A stretch of DNA of 64,000 nucleotides from Haberlea rhodopensis. Lineage: Eukaryota; Streptophyta; Magnoliopsida; Lamiales; Gesneriaceae. The notes under the pieces were generated by a model that had not been told where the DNA came from, did not search any database, and worked only from the letters and a program-made list of their open reading frames with translations. The stretch spans positions 335,590 through 399,589 of the forward strand of contig CAJQUN010000496.1 in assembly GCA_907163345.1 (NCBI GenBank). The letters are read 5' to 3'. A program made the position numbers and the translations under genes. Below are positions 1-10,498 of this stretch, in pieces; the stretch's first letter is position 1; each line of letters begins with the position of its first letter.

Positions 1-1327
1 TCATATAAACCCAGTACCCCATATCTCATGCAAGGTTATACTACTCTAGTATTACGCACACTTGTGACAGCGATGTCATGACTAGGTCGTTCCATAGTCA
101 TATCAACACATATATATATAGCCATACCCACAACCATCTAATGCAATTAAAATACATTATGCATTTCACAAATGCTCTTATATACAGTAATGCTCGTACG
201 TCGCACGTACCTTAATCTCCGAAGTCCGAGCCAAACCTTGCTCGAGTTCCATGCCCCGAGGAACGATGTGCTAACACGATAAATAATTCACAATTATTTA
301 CGAACATGCAACCCATGCTCAAGCACACTCATAACCCTCAAAATATTGTCAACACACGACAATTAACCATTTAAAAGACCCGGGGCAAGGTACATGCATG
401 GAGGGAAAACGAATGAGACAATATCGAAAATTGTTCAAGAACACCCTTCAATTTTCGAACCCTATTCTCACAAATCGAACCCAATTAAACACCATAATTC
501 ATCTAAACATGAATTAATCGATCAACAACAAGAATCATCATCCCCCGCCAAAAACCCCCAAATTTCGAACTCAAACCCCTCAAACAAAATGAAATTCGAA
601 CCAAAATCCTTAAATTCGAACACAAATCCTTAAATTCGAACACAATACCACCAAATTTAGCAGGGAAATACATGAGAGGGACGAAAAAGGGGTAAGGAAG
701 GTTACCCATACGAAGCTCGGAAGGAAATCAGACGAAAATCGAAGAACCCTAGAAAATTGGGGATCGGCGCTTTCCTGCAAAATCCGAACTCAAATCGCGA
801 CCAAACTTCGAATTGTTGGTGTGGGAAGCTGCGCCTGGACGAGACGAAGATGGCGGGGGGTCGGACGCGCCGAACGGCGGCCGGACGGCGGCGGGCGCAC
901 CGCTTTTGTGCGCGGGGGCTAGGGCGACGGGAAGGGCGACGCGGGAGGGTGCTGAAATGAAATTTTAATTAAAATCTCGGTTCAACTGGTATTTATAGCA
1001 AAAATACCCCAAAATACTAATAGCCCCACAAATACATCATGATTCATTAAAAATCATCTGTTTTCAAAAATTCTCTCTCTAACTCAAAAACCCCCTACCG
1101 GTGCCCACACCAAGCACCCGAGATTCCGAGACACTTCAACAACCCAACTCTTAGATTTTCACCGAAATGAGAATACGATCTCAACCTCGGGATCCAACGA
1201 TCCCAACTACTCAAATAGACGAGCCCGGAAGGCCCAACACTTCGATTAAACTCCAAGTCGCCACGTAAAACAACTTTAGGGGTTATTAACACTCCGAGAT
1301 TAACATCCATAATCTCTGGTCATCACA
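1..1327 (-). mobile_element. Partial LTR of a LARD1-family element
   Basis: This stretch matches the 3' half (plus coordinates) of the LTRs at 19369-21953 and 25728-28309. It shares the CTCGTACG module (196-210), the run agtccgagccaaacc, the GC-rich block at 840-960, the TATA region and the terminal ggtcatcaca, which ends at 1327. Read on the minus strand the LTR begins TGTGATGACC. The other end lies outside the window. The sequence to the right is not LARD internal DNA, so 1327 is an outer boundary: this is either a solo LTR or the 5' LTR of a minus-strand element extending left. It is clearly diverged from the other two copies. Small ORFs here are repeated in the other LTR copies and are not credible genes. 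Confidence 0.85.
990..998 (-). promoter_or_regulatory. TATA box of the LARD1-type LTR
   Basis: The minus strand reads CTATAAATA, a good plant TATA consensus. It sits at the same place as in the other two LTR copies, so transcription would start roughly 30 bases further left. Confidence 0.55.
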
Positions 1328-1470
1328 GTTTAAAAACATGCATGCTATCAATTAGGTTTCATCATGGGCTAGTGATTCTAAGCATGCATTTATTACTAAC
1401 TATGAACTCAAAATTTTTAATTTTTTCGATTGTTTTGTATTTTTGTAATAGGAAAGCAATAACACACCAC

Positions 1471-1490
1471 TAATCCCTCCCCCATACTTA
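1471..1490 (-). promoter_or_regulatory. Purine-rich tract after pol (PPT-like)
   Basis: The minus strand reads TAAGTATGGGGGAGGGATTA. Together with the adjacent palindrome it matches the conserved end-of-pol context of plant Athila/Tat elements (a 'gggg-acaatgt ... aagt-tgggggg' context, from memory). It may prime plus-strand DNA synthesis. Confidence 0.55.
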
Positions 1491-1494
1491 AATC

Positions 1495-1514
1495 TTACAT
1501 TGTCCCCAATGTAA
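1495..1514. repeat. Perfect palindrome TTACATTG-TCCC-CAATGTAA
   Basis: An inverted repeat with 8-bp arms and a 4-base loop lies directly before the purine tract in the element's sense direction. Its position at the very end of pol suggests an RNA stem-loop such as a 3'-end or packaging signal. That role is inference. Confidence 0.7.
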
Positions 1515-1654
1515 GGCGAAAATATAAGAAAAGAGAAAAGTCTAACTAATAGAGCAATAAGAATAAAAAGGATTAGGGAAACTAACTCCCCTTGGGTTGC
1601 CTCTCAAGCAGTGCCCCTGTTTAACGTCGGTGGCCCGGCGCCAGTCCTTCATCA

Positions 1655-2483
1655 TTCGACCCCAGGTGGATCTTCTAGTGCCAATTTAACTGCTCCCTCG
1701 TCTAGCATTCCATCATAATAGTGTTTCAGTCGATGGCCATTCACCGTGAATTTCTTCGTTGTGTTCAAGCTTTGAATTTCCATTGCACTAGAAGAAGAAA
1801 CATTGGTAACTAATAAGGCCTATTCAATTTAGAACGTAACTTACCCGGGAAGAGTCGAAGGCATGAGTAGGACTTTTTGACCAACTTTGAACGTCCTTCT
1901 CGAGATCATCTTATCATGAAATGCCTTTGTTTTCTCTTTATAAATTCTTGAACTTGTATACACATCATTTTGGATCTCCTCCAATTCTTGCAGTTGCAAT
2001 TTCCTATGCTCAACACTTGCATCCAACTTCATGTTCAAGTTCTTGATAGCCCAATATGCCCTATGATCCAATTCTACATGAGGATGGCATGGTTTTCCAA
2101 AGATTAATCGAAAGGAGACATACCTATGGATGTCTTATATGCTATGTGATATGCCCATGGCGCATCGTCCAAACGTAAGCTCCAATCTTTCCTCGGAGGG
2201 TTTACAGTCTTCTCTAAGATGGATTTGACCTCTCGATTGGACACCTCGGCTTGCCCATTTGTTTGAAGATGGTAGGCAGTGGAAACCTTATGTGTTACAT
2301 GATATTTCTTCAACAAACTTACCATCGTCCTATTGGAAAAATGTGTGCCTCTGTCACTAATGATTGCCCTTGTGATTCCAAACCTAGAGAAAAAGTTGTG
2401 TTTCAAGAATCCTGCAACTACGGTAGAGTCATTAGTTCGGGTGGCTATGGCTTCCACCCATTTTGAAATATAGTCGACTGCAA

Positions 2484-2558
<75 letters not shown>

Positions 2559-3088
2559 CCATAAGAGATAGGAAAAGGTCCCATGAAGTCGATGCCCCAT
2601 ACGTCGAAAATTTCACAAATGAGTATGGGTTGTTGGGGGCATCTCCTTGCATTGAGAGATGTTACCTTTGTCTTTTGGCATTCGGTGCATGACTTGCAAA
2701 AGATATGCGTGTCTCGAATTAGGGATGACCAGAAGAAGCCACATTCAAGTACTTTTTGTGAAGTCCTTTTGACTACAAAGTGTCCTCCATATGCATAAGC
2801 ATGGCAAAATTTAAGTATTGAAATTACCTCATGGTCAGGGGCGCATCATCTAATGACTTGGTCGGTGCAGTGCTTCCAAAGATATGGATCATCCCATACA
2901 GAGTATTTAGCATCACTTTTGATCTTCGCTTTCTTGGCCCTACATATATCAGCATGAAATTGATTAGTGGCCACATAATTAACAAAATCAGCGTACCATG
3001 GGAATTTTGCATGAAGGGAGAAAAGATGCTCGTCAGGAAATTCTTCTTTTAGGCACAGTTCATCATCGATTTGTGTTAGACGATTCAA
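1655..3088 (-). pseudogene. Athila-like integrase, broken
   Basis: From the right: a linker (ORF 2846-3088), then a zinc-binding segment with spaced His and CKSC...TEC around 2660-2840, then the catalytic core. The core shows a WGIDFMGPF context (first Asp), IISDRGTHFSN (second Asp) and QTNGQAEVSNRE (Glu), followed by the C-terminal domain (VGQKVLLMPS near 1860, then FTVNGHRLKHYYDG near 1700-1770). An (AT)34 tract at 2489-2556 lies between the GPFPISYGN segment and LLAVDY and puts the two sides in different frames. Further frame changes occur near 2840 and 1840. Integrase inserts element DNA in the nucleus; this copy cannot be functional. Confidence 0.9.
2489..2556. repeat. (AT)34 dinucleotide microsatellite inside integrase
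   Basis: There are 34 uninterrupted AT units. The adjacent coding sequence suggests it grew from a short TATATA at the GN-TYI-LLAVDY position of the integrase core. It encodes a Tyr-Ile run in the open frame. Confidence 0.97.
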
Positions 3089-3733
3089 GTGGTCCGATAC
3101 GGTGTTTTCAATCCCTTCTTGTCTTGGATCTCCAAATCAAACTCGCTCAATAGTAAGATCCATCTTATCAGCCGTGGCTTTACTTCTTTCTTCATCATCA
3201 AGTACCTGAGTGCTGCATGATCAGAAAACACAACAACTTTAGTACCAAGCAAATATGATATAAATTTTTCAAGAGCAAAAACAACAGCTAAAAACTCCTT
3301 TTCAGAAGTGGTGTAGTTGAGTTGGGCATCGTTCAAGGTCTTGGATGCGTAGTAGATAAGATGAGAAACTTTTCCAATTATTTGACCCAAGATAGCTCCC
3401 ACAACATATTGACTAGCATCGCACATTATCTCAAATGGCTTGTTCCAGTCAGGTGGTTGGATGATGGGTGCGGATGTCAAAGACGTCTTCCATGTGTCAA
3501 AGGCCGTGTTGCATGCCTCATCAAACTCGAATACCACTTCCTTTTGCAACAATTTACACAATGGTGATGCAATTTTGGAAAAGTCCTTGATGTATCTCCT
3601 ATAGAAACCTGCATGGCCAAGAAAGGAACGTACATCCCACACACAAATTGGGTAGGGTAGAGTTTGAATTATGTCAATTTTTGCTTTATCTACCTCCATA
3701 CCTTTGAAAGAAACGACATGGCCCAACACTATA
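3085..3733 (-). pseudogene. Athila-like RT C-terminus and RNase H
   Basis: This continues, across the copia A insertion, from the RT fragment at 41301-41866. It begins with LGHVVSFKGMEVDKAKID (end of the RT thumb), then RSFLGHAGFYRRYIKDFS. RNase H follows with MCDAS (first Asp), SEKEFLAVVFALEK (Glu) and FSDHAALRYLM (Asp), and a RLIRWILLLSEFDLEI tail. These carboxylates normally hold the two metals used to degrade the RNA of the RNA:DNA hybrid. The frame is open for about 215 codons, then lost near 3085. The ATG at 3747 in this frame lies in the inserted copia LTR and is not a real start. Confidence 0.93.
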
Positions 3734-3770
3734 TGTTGGGAAAACATTTCTAAGTTTTGGTGATCACAAA

Positions 3771-3958
3771 CATCTACCGGGTAAAGACATCAACCGGGTA
3801 AAGACATCTACCGAGTGCACAGACATCTACCGGGTAAAAAACATCTACCGAGTGCACAGACATCTACCGGGTAAAAGACATCTACCGAGTGCACAGACAT
3901 CTACCGGGTAAAGACATCTACCAAGTGAAAAGATATAAAGAGTGTACATTTACCGAGT
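3771..3958 (+). repeat. Tandem ACATCTACCGGG/ACATCTACCGAG array, 5' LTR copy
   Basis: About ten variants of acatctaccg alternate between a gggtaaag and a gagtgcacag tail, a dimer of roughly 34 bp. It lies upstream of the TATA box, so it may act as a repeated promoter element. The 3' LTR holds about sixteen units. Confidence 0.9.
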
Positions 3959-4236
3959 ACAGAAGAATGAACGCTCACTGAAAGAAGAATATCAGTAGAC
4001 GTCTAACTATCCATCAAGTGCACAAGGCAACAAGACAAAACAAATACAACTCATTCTGACAAAGGTACAACAGAGCGTCGCACCTTGCAATATCAGTGCC
4101 ACCATTAGCGTTAGAATAAAAGAGTCGTTGCTTAACAAAATTGGAAAGAAGACAAACAGAATTTGGAATGAAGACAGGAAACTAATCCCATGCAAGATCT
4201 TCCAAATACAGAAAAGTTGTCGTTAGACCACTGTGT

Positions 4237-4245
4237 CTATAAATA
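4237..4245 (+). promoter_or_regulatory. TATA box, copia A 5' LTR
   Basis: CTATAAATA in the sense strand, conserved at the matching place in the 3' LTR (40684-40692). Transcription would start about 30 bases downstream. Confidence 0.65.
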
Positions 4246-4832
4246 CTTCTAAGTGAAGAATGAAGATGTTAGCTGAATCATCTGATCAAACACAAGACGC
4301 AAATCAACTTCAAGCTAATCGCTTCATTAAGATACTTTGAAGTTTCAGCCAAAGCAGCAAAGAACTACTACTGCAATCTTGAAAGATTAAATACAACTGA
4401 GTCTGTTGCTCAAAGAACACTCGAAGCATAACAATTTTATATCTCGTGTGAGTGTTACAGAATACGTTGTAAACAACCTAGAAAGTTATTATTGCTAGGA
4501 GTTTAGGCCAAGCTGTGTGAATGCCTAAGGAGGTTGTATACTGTAAAGTGTAAACCAAAGTCTTCTAGTGTAACCTTCCTGCAAAGGAAGAAGGGGAGAC
4601 GTAGAAGCGTTGTGCTCGTACTTCCAGAAACAATTCTTGTGTCGTTTACTTATTGCAATTTACCATTCAGTTATTATTGCAATTTACGTCTTCCGCACTA
4701 TTATCAGTGTCTGCTGACTGCAACTAATTGAGAAGCTACTGTAGTACTTAACACTCTGCAGTAACCAAGAAGAATAGAATTTGAGTAGTGTTTATTCAAC
4801 CCCCTTCTAAACACTACTACGATCCTAACAAG

Positions 4833-4844
4833 TGGTACCAGAGC
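4833..4844 (+). promoter_or_regulatory. Primer-binding site, initiator tRNA-Met
   Basis: TGGTACCAGAGC lies two bases after the LTR and differs by one base from the tRNA-iMet complement TGGTATCAGAGC. Confidence 0.9.
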
Positions 4845-4879
4845 AAGGTCTTCTCAATCTTGAGAAATATTAAAAATTG

Positions 4880-6772
4880 ATGGCCGCGTTCAGCAAGATT
4901 CCCATGTTCAAGAAAGACGAATACGATGACTGGAGAATTCGCATGCAAGCACATCTGAGTGCCCAAGATGATGACATGTGGTTCGTCATCACTGATGGAC
5001 CAATGAAGATCATGAAGATCAACACAACAGCCGCCATTACTGGAGGTAAACCTCAGATGGTCGAAAAGGACAGAACATCCTGGACAAATGAGGAAAGAAA
5101 AAAGCAAATTCGGACAATGTGGCTAAAGACATATTGTTCAAAACATTGGACAAAACATGTTCAACAAAATCAAGATGTGTCCCACTGCTAAAGACATCTG
5201 GGAAAAGATTGCTCAGCTGTGTGAAGGAAATGACCAAACCAAGGAAAACAAGCTCAATGTCGCTCTACAGAAGTTTGGAAACATCAAAATGAACTCAACA
5301 GCCTAGGTAAGGATCTATCCAATAGAGAAGTCGTCGCCATAAAGGTCATGAGAGGTCTCCCAAGAGAATGGGATGTAAAAATAATTGCCATGAGAGAATC
5401 CAAAGATTTAAACAAGATAGATCTACATGATCTATTTGCTGACTTAAAGGCATACGAGTTTGAACTAGGCATTCCGATGGAAGATGAACCCAACACCAGT
5501 CAACCAACCAAAGCCCTTACTGCATCAGAGCTCTGTCCACCACAACAGAGATGACTCCCGAACAAAAATGCAATGATGCAATGGCATTGTTTATCAAGAA
5601 GTTTGGAAAATTTATGAAAAAGAATCAGAAGACCTATCAATCTTATCCAAGGAAGCAGAACTTCAAAAATAGATTAGATGAGGATGATTGCTTCTGCTTT
5701 AACTGTCTTAAACCAGGACATTTTATTGCTGACTATCCTAAGCCAAAGAAGGATGACCAGAAGAGAGGACCCAAGGACCATAGGAAGTCTAAGGAAAAGA
5801 GAAAATCATCCAGGGACAGAGACCAGAAAGTACTGGTGGCTGAAGAAAAACAAGCTGATTCATAATCACAATCAGAAGAATCTACCAGCTCATCCAATGA
5901 GAGTGAAGACGAAGAAGTTCACTGTCTTATGGCCAATGATGACAGTGAGATAACTGACTTTAATCTCTCCGAATTTACACATAATGAACTCACCAACGCA
6001 TTGCAGGACATGATTAATGAGTATCATATTTTGTATGAATCCTTCGAGAATTATAAGACCGAACATTCAATCCCAACGGAACAACAAAACAACAAACTTG
6101 ATTGTGAACAATCTAAGGAGTTGGAATGCCTAAGAGAAAAAGTGAGTCTACTCGAGAAAGAAAGGGACGAAGCCAGATGTGCACACCAGAAACTCATTAA
6201 ACTGGTTCGCACATGGAACGCATCAACTGCCAGAAAAGATGAGATGCTTGACTCGATAAGGCTTGTTGGTGATCTTCCTGGTATAGGCTACTCTAACAAT
6301 GAAAGTAACTCATCTGGTATCAAATCTCAACTGTGTAGAGAAGAACAAGGTTCAAACAATGAACTTTGTCAGATCCAGCACAGTATATGAACCAAGTAAA
6401 TTGGTTAAGGAACCTGTTAAGTCAATTCTCATCAAGGAATGGGCATCACACAAAGGTATCGGTTATGTTGAGCCAATAGAGAAAGCTAGACCGGGAAAAA
6501 TGTTCAGAAATGGACATAAGCCCACTAGTCAGGCAACTCGAGAGGTGAAATCCAACTGGTACTATAATTGTATGCCTGTCCAGAAGAGGTATATGCTTCC
6601 CAACAGAAACCAAAAACCTAAACAACATGCGTACACTCACTATCACATACATCACCCAAGAACACCATCACCACTTAATGCACACACATTTCAGGACATA
6701 CACAGACCCAAACAATTCAGGGTTATACAAGTGTGGGTCCCGAAAGGAATAATCATGTCTAATCTTGTCTAG
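4880..6772 (+). pseudogene. Copia A gag, frameshifted
   Basis: The ATG at 4880 follows the PBS closely. The N-terminal part (FKKDEYDDWRIRMQAH, DDDMWFVITDG) is the capsid-like region of copia gag. The frame breaks near 5105 and again before 5348, where MRGLPREWDVKIIAMRESKD resumes. A zinc knuckle CFNCLKPGHFIADY at about 5688-5730 fits C-X2-C-X4-H-X4-C except that the last Cys is Tyr. A lysine-rich stretch and a TAA at about 5863 follow. Then comes an acidic/serine segment and a heptad-like coiled coil (ELECLREKVSLLEKERDEA, about 6120-6180). A C-terminal His/Pro-rich part (6299-6772) is in another frame. Gag forms the particle around element RNA; this copy is non-functional. Confidence 0.9.
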
Positions 6773-6810
6773 ACCCAAGTGATTCGGTACCAATCAAATT
6801 ATCGCTATAA

Positions 6811-7067
6811 TTGCAGAGAACTAGAATCCATCAAGTTCGGAGCTCAGAGTGGTTTCTGGACAGTGGATGCTCTAGACACATCCTAGGGAACGCTTGTTTG
6901 TTGTCCGAATTGGTTGAGACCACCGAACCTAGAATAACTTTTGGTGACAACGCGAAAGGTAGAACTATGGGTAAGGTAAGATTATCTACGGTAACATTAT
7001 TATTAAAGATATACGATTGGTTCTATGCTATAATTTGATCAGCATTAGTCAACTCTGTGACAATGGT
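6811..7067 (+). pseudogene. Copia A protease, cut by the Tekay insertion
   Basis: WFLDSGCSRHILG (about 6850-6890) is the copia aspartic protease active site (D-S-G). It is followed by the beta-strand region and NLISISQLCDNG, where the Tekay element is inserted after atggt. The last residues before integrase resume at 16079. A small frame change occurs near 7020. Protease would cleave the Gag-Pol polyprotein. Confidence 0.9.
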
Positions 7068-7997
7068 TGTAAGGACCCTAGTTCCTTAAGTGTGGATTTA
7101 GGTACAATAAGAACTAAGTATGCAGAATCAGAGTATAAAAATTTCGTGTCGATGCCCGAGCTATTAAGATTACAGTACCAAAATAAAATTCCAAAAGGAT
7201 TAATTACATTCCCAAACAATGAATGTTAATTCTATAGCTTTACACTACTCCTAGAGTAGAGACTATGCAAAAGAATCATGATCTATTATACCAAAAGCAC
7301 TCATCACTAGCTCACGCATCAACCCGTCCTTAGCCCTTCATGCCAAAATGTACCTACAGGAGCAACCCCAAACCCATGAGCATGTAACAAACCATATTCA
7401 CAATAATATGATTGTAATATAGATATGCATAAACCGTAAATGCGAATCACTTCCTATAATTAATACATTTAATGCTCCCTTTGGTTGTTCCTGTACCACA
7501 ATCATAATCAATAGATTATAACACCAATTATGTATGTCATGAGATGCATCCATTCCATGAATACCATATCCAATTTCCAAGTCTTATTATATTAGTTGCA
7601 TAATACCCCTCGCGTGAACATGACAGCGGAAATACCCCTGGCTTAGACAATACCAGCGGCAATAATATCCCTCGCTATAATATGACAATGGTCGTGTTCT
7701 TCGCTTCATATTAGCGGCAAATATTCTCTCATCGCTACGGTATGACAACGGAAAGTATTCACATCGCTACGCCACTAGCGGCAAGTATTCTTCATCACTG
7801 TAATATAATCTCAACTTACAATCACATTCACCAATGCATCCAATGAGTGTATGCAACCATAATGCATAACTAAATTCATGTATGCAACACCAATGCATAA
7901 CCAATGTATGTATGCAACCATAATGCATAGCCCAACAAATAGATGCAACCAAAATGCATAATCCAATATGTAAAATGCGTTTTACCGTCCGATGCCC

Positions 7998-8015
7998 GTA
8001 CGTCTCACTACGTAC
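7998..8015. promoter_or_regulatory. Paired-ACGT inverted repeat GTACGT-N6-ACGTAC
   Basis: Both arms are intact. The same module, with a 3-7 base spacer and followed by CTT or CCTT, is found at 196, 14846, 20671, 25324, 27027, 43090, 49424 and 53634 in related LTRs. ACGT cores are bZIP targets in plants; a regulatory role is inference. Confidence 0.6.
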
Positions 8016-8185
8016 CTTTGTACCAAAATGTGGAGAAGTCGTAGGACTTTATCTCCTTGGTTGTGTTGCCACCTGGGATGGTTCTACACATTCACAAACC
8101 AATATTAGAATCAAAATTATGAACCAATACCAAAAATTCCTTCAAAATAGCCAAAAACCAAAAACACCACATTTTCAAGACTCGC

Positions 8186-8398
8186 GATCGATCGGCCCTT
8201 GCGCTCGATCGATCGCGAGCTGACCACCTGACGCTCAACACCTTGCTGCCCTTCTCGATCGATCGAGATGTCCACACCGATCGATCGAGAAATCGCCTCG
8301 ATCGATCGGGAGGTCATCTCGATCGATCGAGGAGACCAATACAGTACCGCCTGTAGCTCTGCCAAGCTCGATCGACCGAAAGTCTTGCTCGATCGATC
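8186..8398. repeat. GATCGATC palindrome cluster, Tekay 3' LTR
   Basis: Octamers (one variant, GATCGACC) start at 8186, 8207, 8257, 8279, 8300, 8321, 8370 and 8391, giving gaps 21, 50, 22, 21, 21, 49 and 21. Flanks extend pairs into hairpins: CTCGC/GCGAG around the first pair and TTCTC/GAGAA around the second. Confidence 0.95.
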
Positions 8399-9140
8399 GA
8401 GAAGCTCTGTAAATGCGAGAAATCGCCATTTTCATGTACAGAACCCCACCAAACCACATTAAACTCAAAACACCTCAACTCAAAACATTAAAAACACCAA
8501 CATTACGCTAAAACAACCATCAACAACAACATAAACCAAAACCCAACCAAAAATACCATAGACCCAAACAAACCCATTTTATTACCCCAAAATACAACCC
8601 CATTTCATAACCAAACTTCATAAAATTAACAAGGAGGAACCTATACCTCTATTGGGCTTCAAATCTCACCAAGAAATCAAGCAACCAAGATTTTTGCAAA
8701 GTTTCCTCTTCCTTTCCTTGTTTCAGACGTGAAAGTGGGTTTTTGGAAGGGTTGGGAGAGTTGTTTGATAAAAGTGATGGGAGGGGTGAGTTAATGGGAT
8801 ATAAGTGGGTTTTTAAAATAACTTGGTACCCCATTAATTAGCATGATGTTATAAAATATCCCTAACTTGATATTTTAAAAGCATTTCCAAGGATGCACCA
8901 AAACTCCAATTAAAACATGATTTACCCAAAAATTATTACCCACCACAAATAAATCATGCCATGAATCACTTTCCCAACATGCATCACATGCAACCTGAAA
9001 TGCATTACCAGGTCACTCCCATCATGTGACTAAGCATTCCACCATAATAATTAATTCCAACACTAAATTAATTAACACCATAAATACCAAATAAACATAA
9101 TCAATGCCCATATGCATATAATCATTTCGGGGATATCACA

Positions 9141-9209
9141 ATACTCTCTTACTTATGCGATTTCGTCCTCGAAATCGCATGCACTTACCAATCCGAAACT
9201 AAATATAAA
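9141..9209 (-). promoter_or_regulatory. Tekay PPT region
   Basis: On the minus strand this follows the chromodomain stop and holds gatttcgaggacgaaatc, the familiar Tekay/Del context before the 3' LTR, then an AG-rich run (aagtaagagagta) ending at the LTR start. Confidence 0.7.
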
Positions 9210-9823
9210 TCACATACCAGAAAATAGTTCCAGGTAGTGCTGCACCATATGCCGCTCCATCTCCCACGTGGCCTCCTCGACACCCCTGCGATCCCACTGA
9301 GCCTTGACCATCGGTATCACCTTGTTCCGAAGTCTGCGATCAGTTCTATCAAGAATCCTGACTGGCCGTTCCATGTAGGACACATCAGAATCTAACTGCA
9401 CTCAGAAGGCTGCAACACATATGACGGATACGGCTCATACTTACGCAACATAGATACATGGAACACGTCATGAATACCAGACAATGACGGTGGCAGGGCC
9501 ACACGGTAAGCAAAGGTACCAATGCGCTGCAAGATCTCAAATGACCCAACATACCTTGGAGATAATTTCCCGCGCATACCAAACCGAACAACACCTCTGA
9601 AAGGTGCGATCTTCAAAAATACCTTGTCTCCCAACTGAAATTCCAACGGTATCCGTCGTTTATTTGCATAAGTTGTCTGCCTGTCCTGGGCTGCCTTCAT
9701 TTTCTGTCGGATAACCTTTACCTTATCCTCCATCTCCCAAATAAACTCGGGTCCTCCAACTGATTTACTGGTCAAATCATCCCAGTGTAATGACAACCTA
9801 CAACCGACCATACAAAGCCTCAA
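9210..9823 (-). pseudogene. Tekay integrase C-terminus and chromodomain
   Basis: The right part (9392-9823) has the integrase C-terminal region: YANKRRIPLEFQLGDKVFLK, then GKLSPRYVGSFEIL where family members have GPF, then a VFHVSMLRKY tail. After a frame change near 9398, ORF 9210-9401 is a chromodomain: RPVRILDRTDRRLRNKVIP and VKAQWDRRGVEEATWEME. Chromodomains bind methylated histone tails and steer integration. The key aromatic pattern is only partly visible here. It ends just before the PPT. Confidence 0.92.
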
Positions 9824-10450
9824 ATGGAGCCATATGAATACTCGCTTGATATCTATTGTTGTATGAGAACTCTACCAAGGCCAATGAATCTTGCCAAGGA
9901 GTATCAAACTCCAATACACATGCCCGTAGCATGTCCTCGAGCGTCTGTATAGTAAGCTCGGTCTGACCATCCGTCTGGGGATGATATGTCGTGCTCAATC
10001 TTACTTCAGTACCGAAAGCTGACTGAAGACCTCCCCAAAAGTGAGATGTGAATCGCGGATATCGGTCAAACACAATAAACACTGGAATCCAATGCAGTCT
10101 CACTATATCCCGGACATACAACTGAGCCATCCTCAAGTATGTGCTATACGGAATAAAGTGAGCTACTTTCGTCATCCTGTCCACGATCACCCAGATCGCA
10201 TCAAATCCCGAAGCCGTCCTCGGTAAGTGGGTCACAAAGTCCATAGATATGTGTTCCCACTTCCATTACGGTATCTCTAAGCTCCTTAGCTCGCCACTAG
10301 GTCTCTGCCTCTCTGCCTTAACCTGCTGACATATTAAACACCTCTTGATAAAAGCGATCACATCACGCTTCATCCATTTCCACCAAAATTGATCACATCA
10401 ATCCTTATACATTTTCCTCCCGCCTGGTGGACACCAAATCGGCTGCTATG
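9798..10450 (-). pseudogene. Tekay integrase zinc-binding and catalytic core
   Basis: A zinc-binding tail (IKRCLICQQVKAERQRP, about 10310-10350) precedes the core. WEHISMDFVTHLP holds the first Asp; VFDRYPRFTSHFW holds the second (the usual SDRD has become FDRY); TDGQTELTIQTLED holds the Glu. The core is open from 10244 to 9798; stops interrupt the upstream part (one near 10263). Catalytic residues appear retained, but substitutions next to the second Asp suggest decay. Confidence 0.92.
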
Positions 10451-10498
10451 AGCCCGTTGTAATATCCCACGACGCAACTCGTACGTACTCGGAACTAC

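Larger units (their letters stand above)
1328..1654 (-). other. Non-coding tail after Athila-like pol
   Basis: This AT-rich stretch lies between the end of integrase and the inserted LTR. It contains the purine tract and palindrome annotated separately. No Athila 3' LTR is recognisable; compared with the 5' LTR (begins TGATGTGACTAG on minus) nothing here matches by eye. Long non-coding regions after pol are usual in this lineage. Confidence 0.6.
3734..4830 (+). repeat. Copia A 5' LTR
   Basis: It begins TGTTGGGAAAACATTTC and ends GATCCTAACA, directly before the PBS. The U3 part carries the TACCGGG/TACCGAG tandem array, followed by a TATA box (4237-4245). It is 1097 bp against 1189 bp for the 3' LTR; most of the difference lies in the array. 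Single-base differences between the two show the insertion is not very recent. Confidence 0.95.
7068..9140 (-). repeat. Tekay element 3' LTR
   Basis: 2073 bp, bounded by TG/CA. In plus coordinates it holds a conserved opening (TGTAAGGACCC), AGCGG/CGCT motifs at about 7600-7795, the paired-ACGT module at 7998-8015, a GATCGATC cluster at 8186-8398 and a shared end segment (accaggtcac...atgtgactaagc). No coding content. Confidence 0.95.

Noticed and set aside
8092..8468. ORFs rich in Asp-Arg-Ser-Ile (also at 14920-15406, 43335-43739, 53683-54108, 57045-57245 and 58163-58499)
   Set aside because: All come from GATCGATC arrays inside LTRs. The peptide follows from the DNA motif and appears on both strands.
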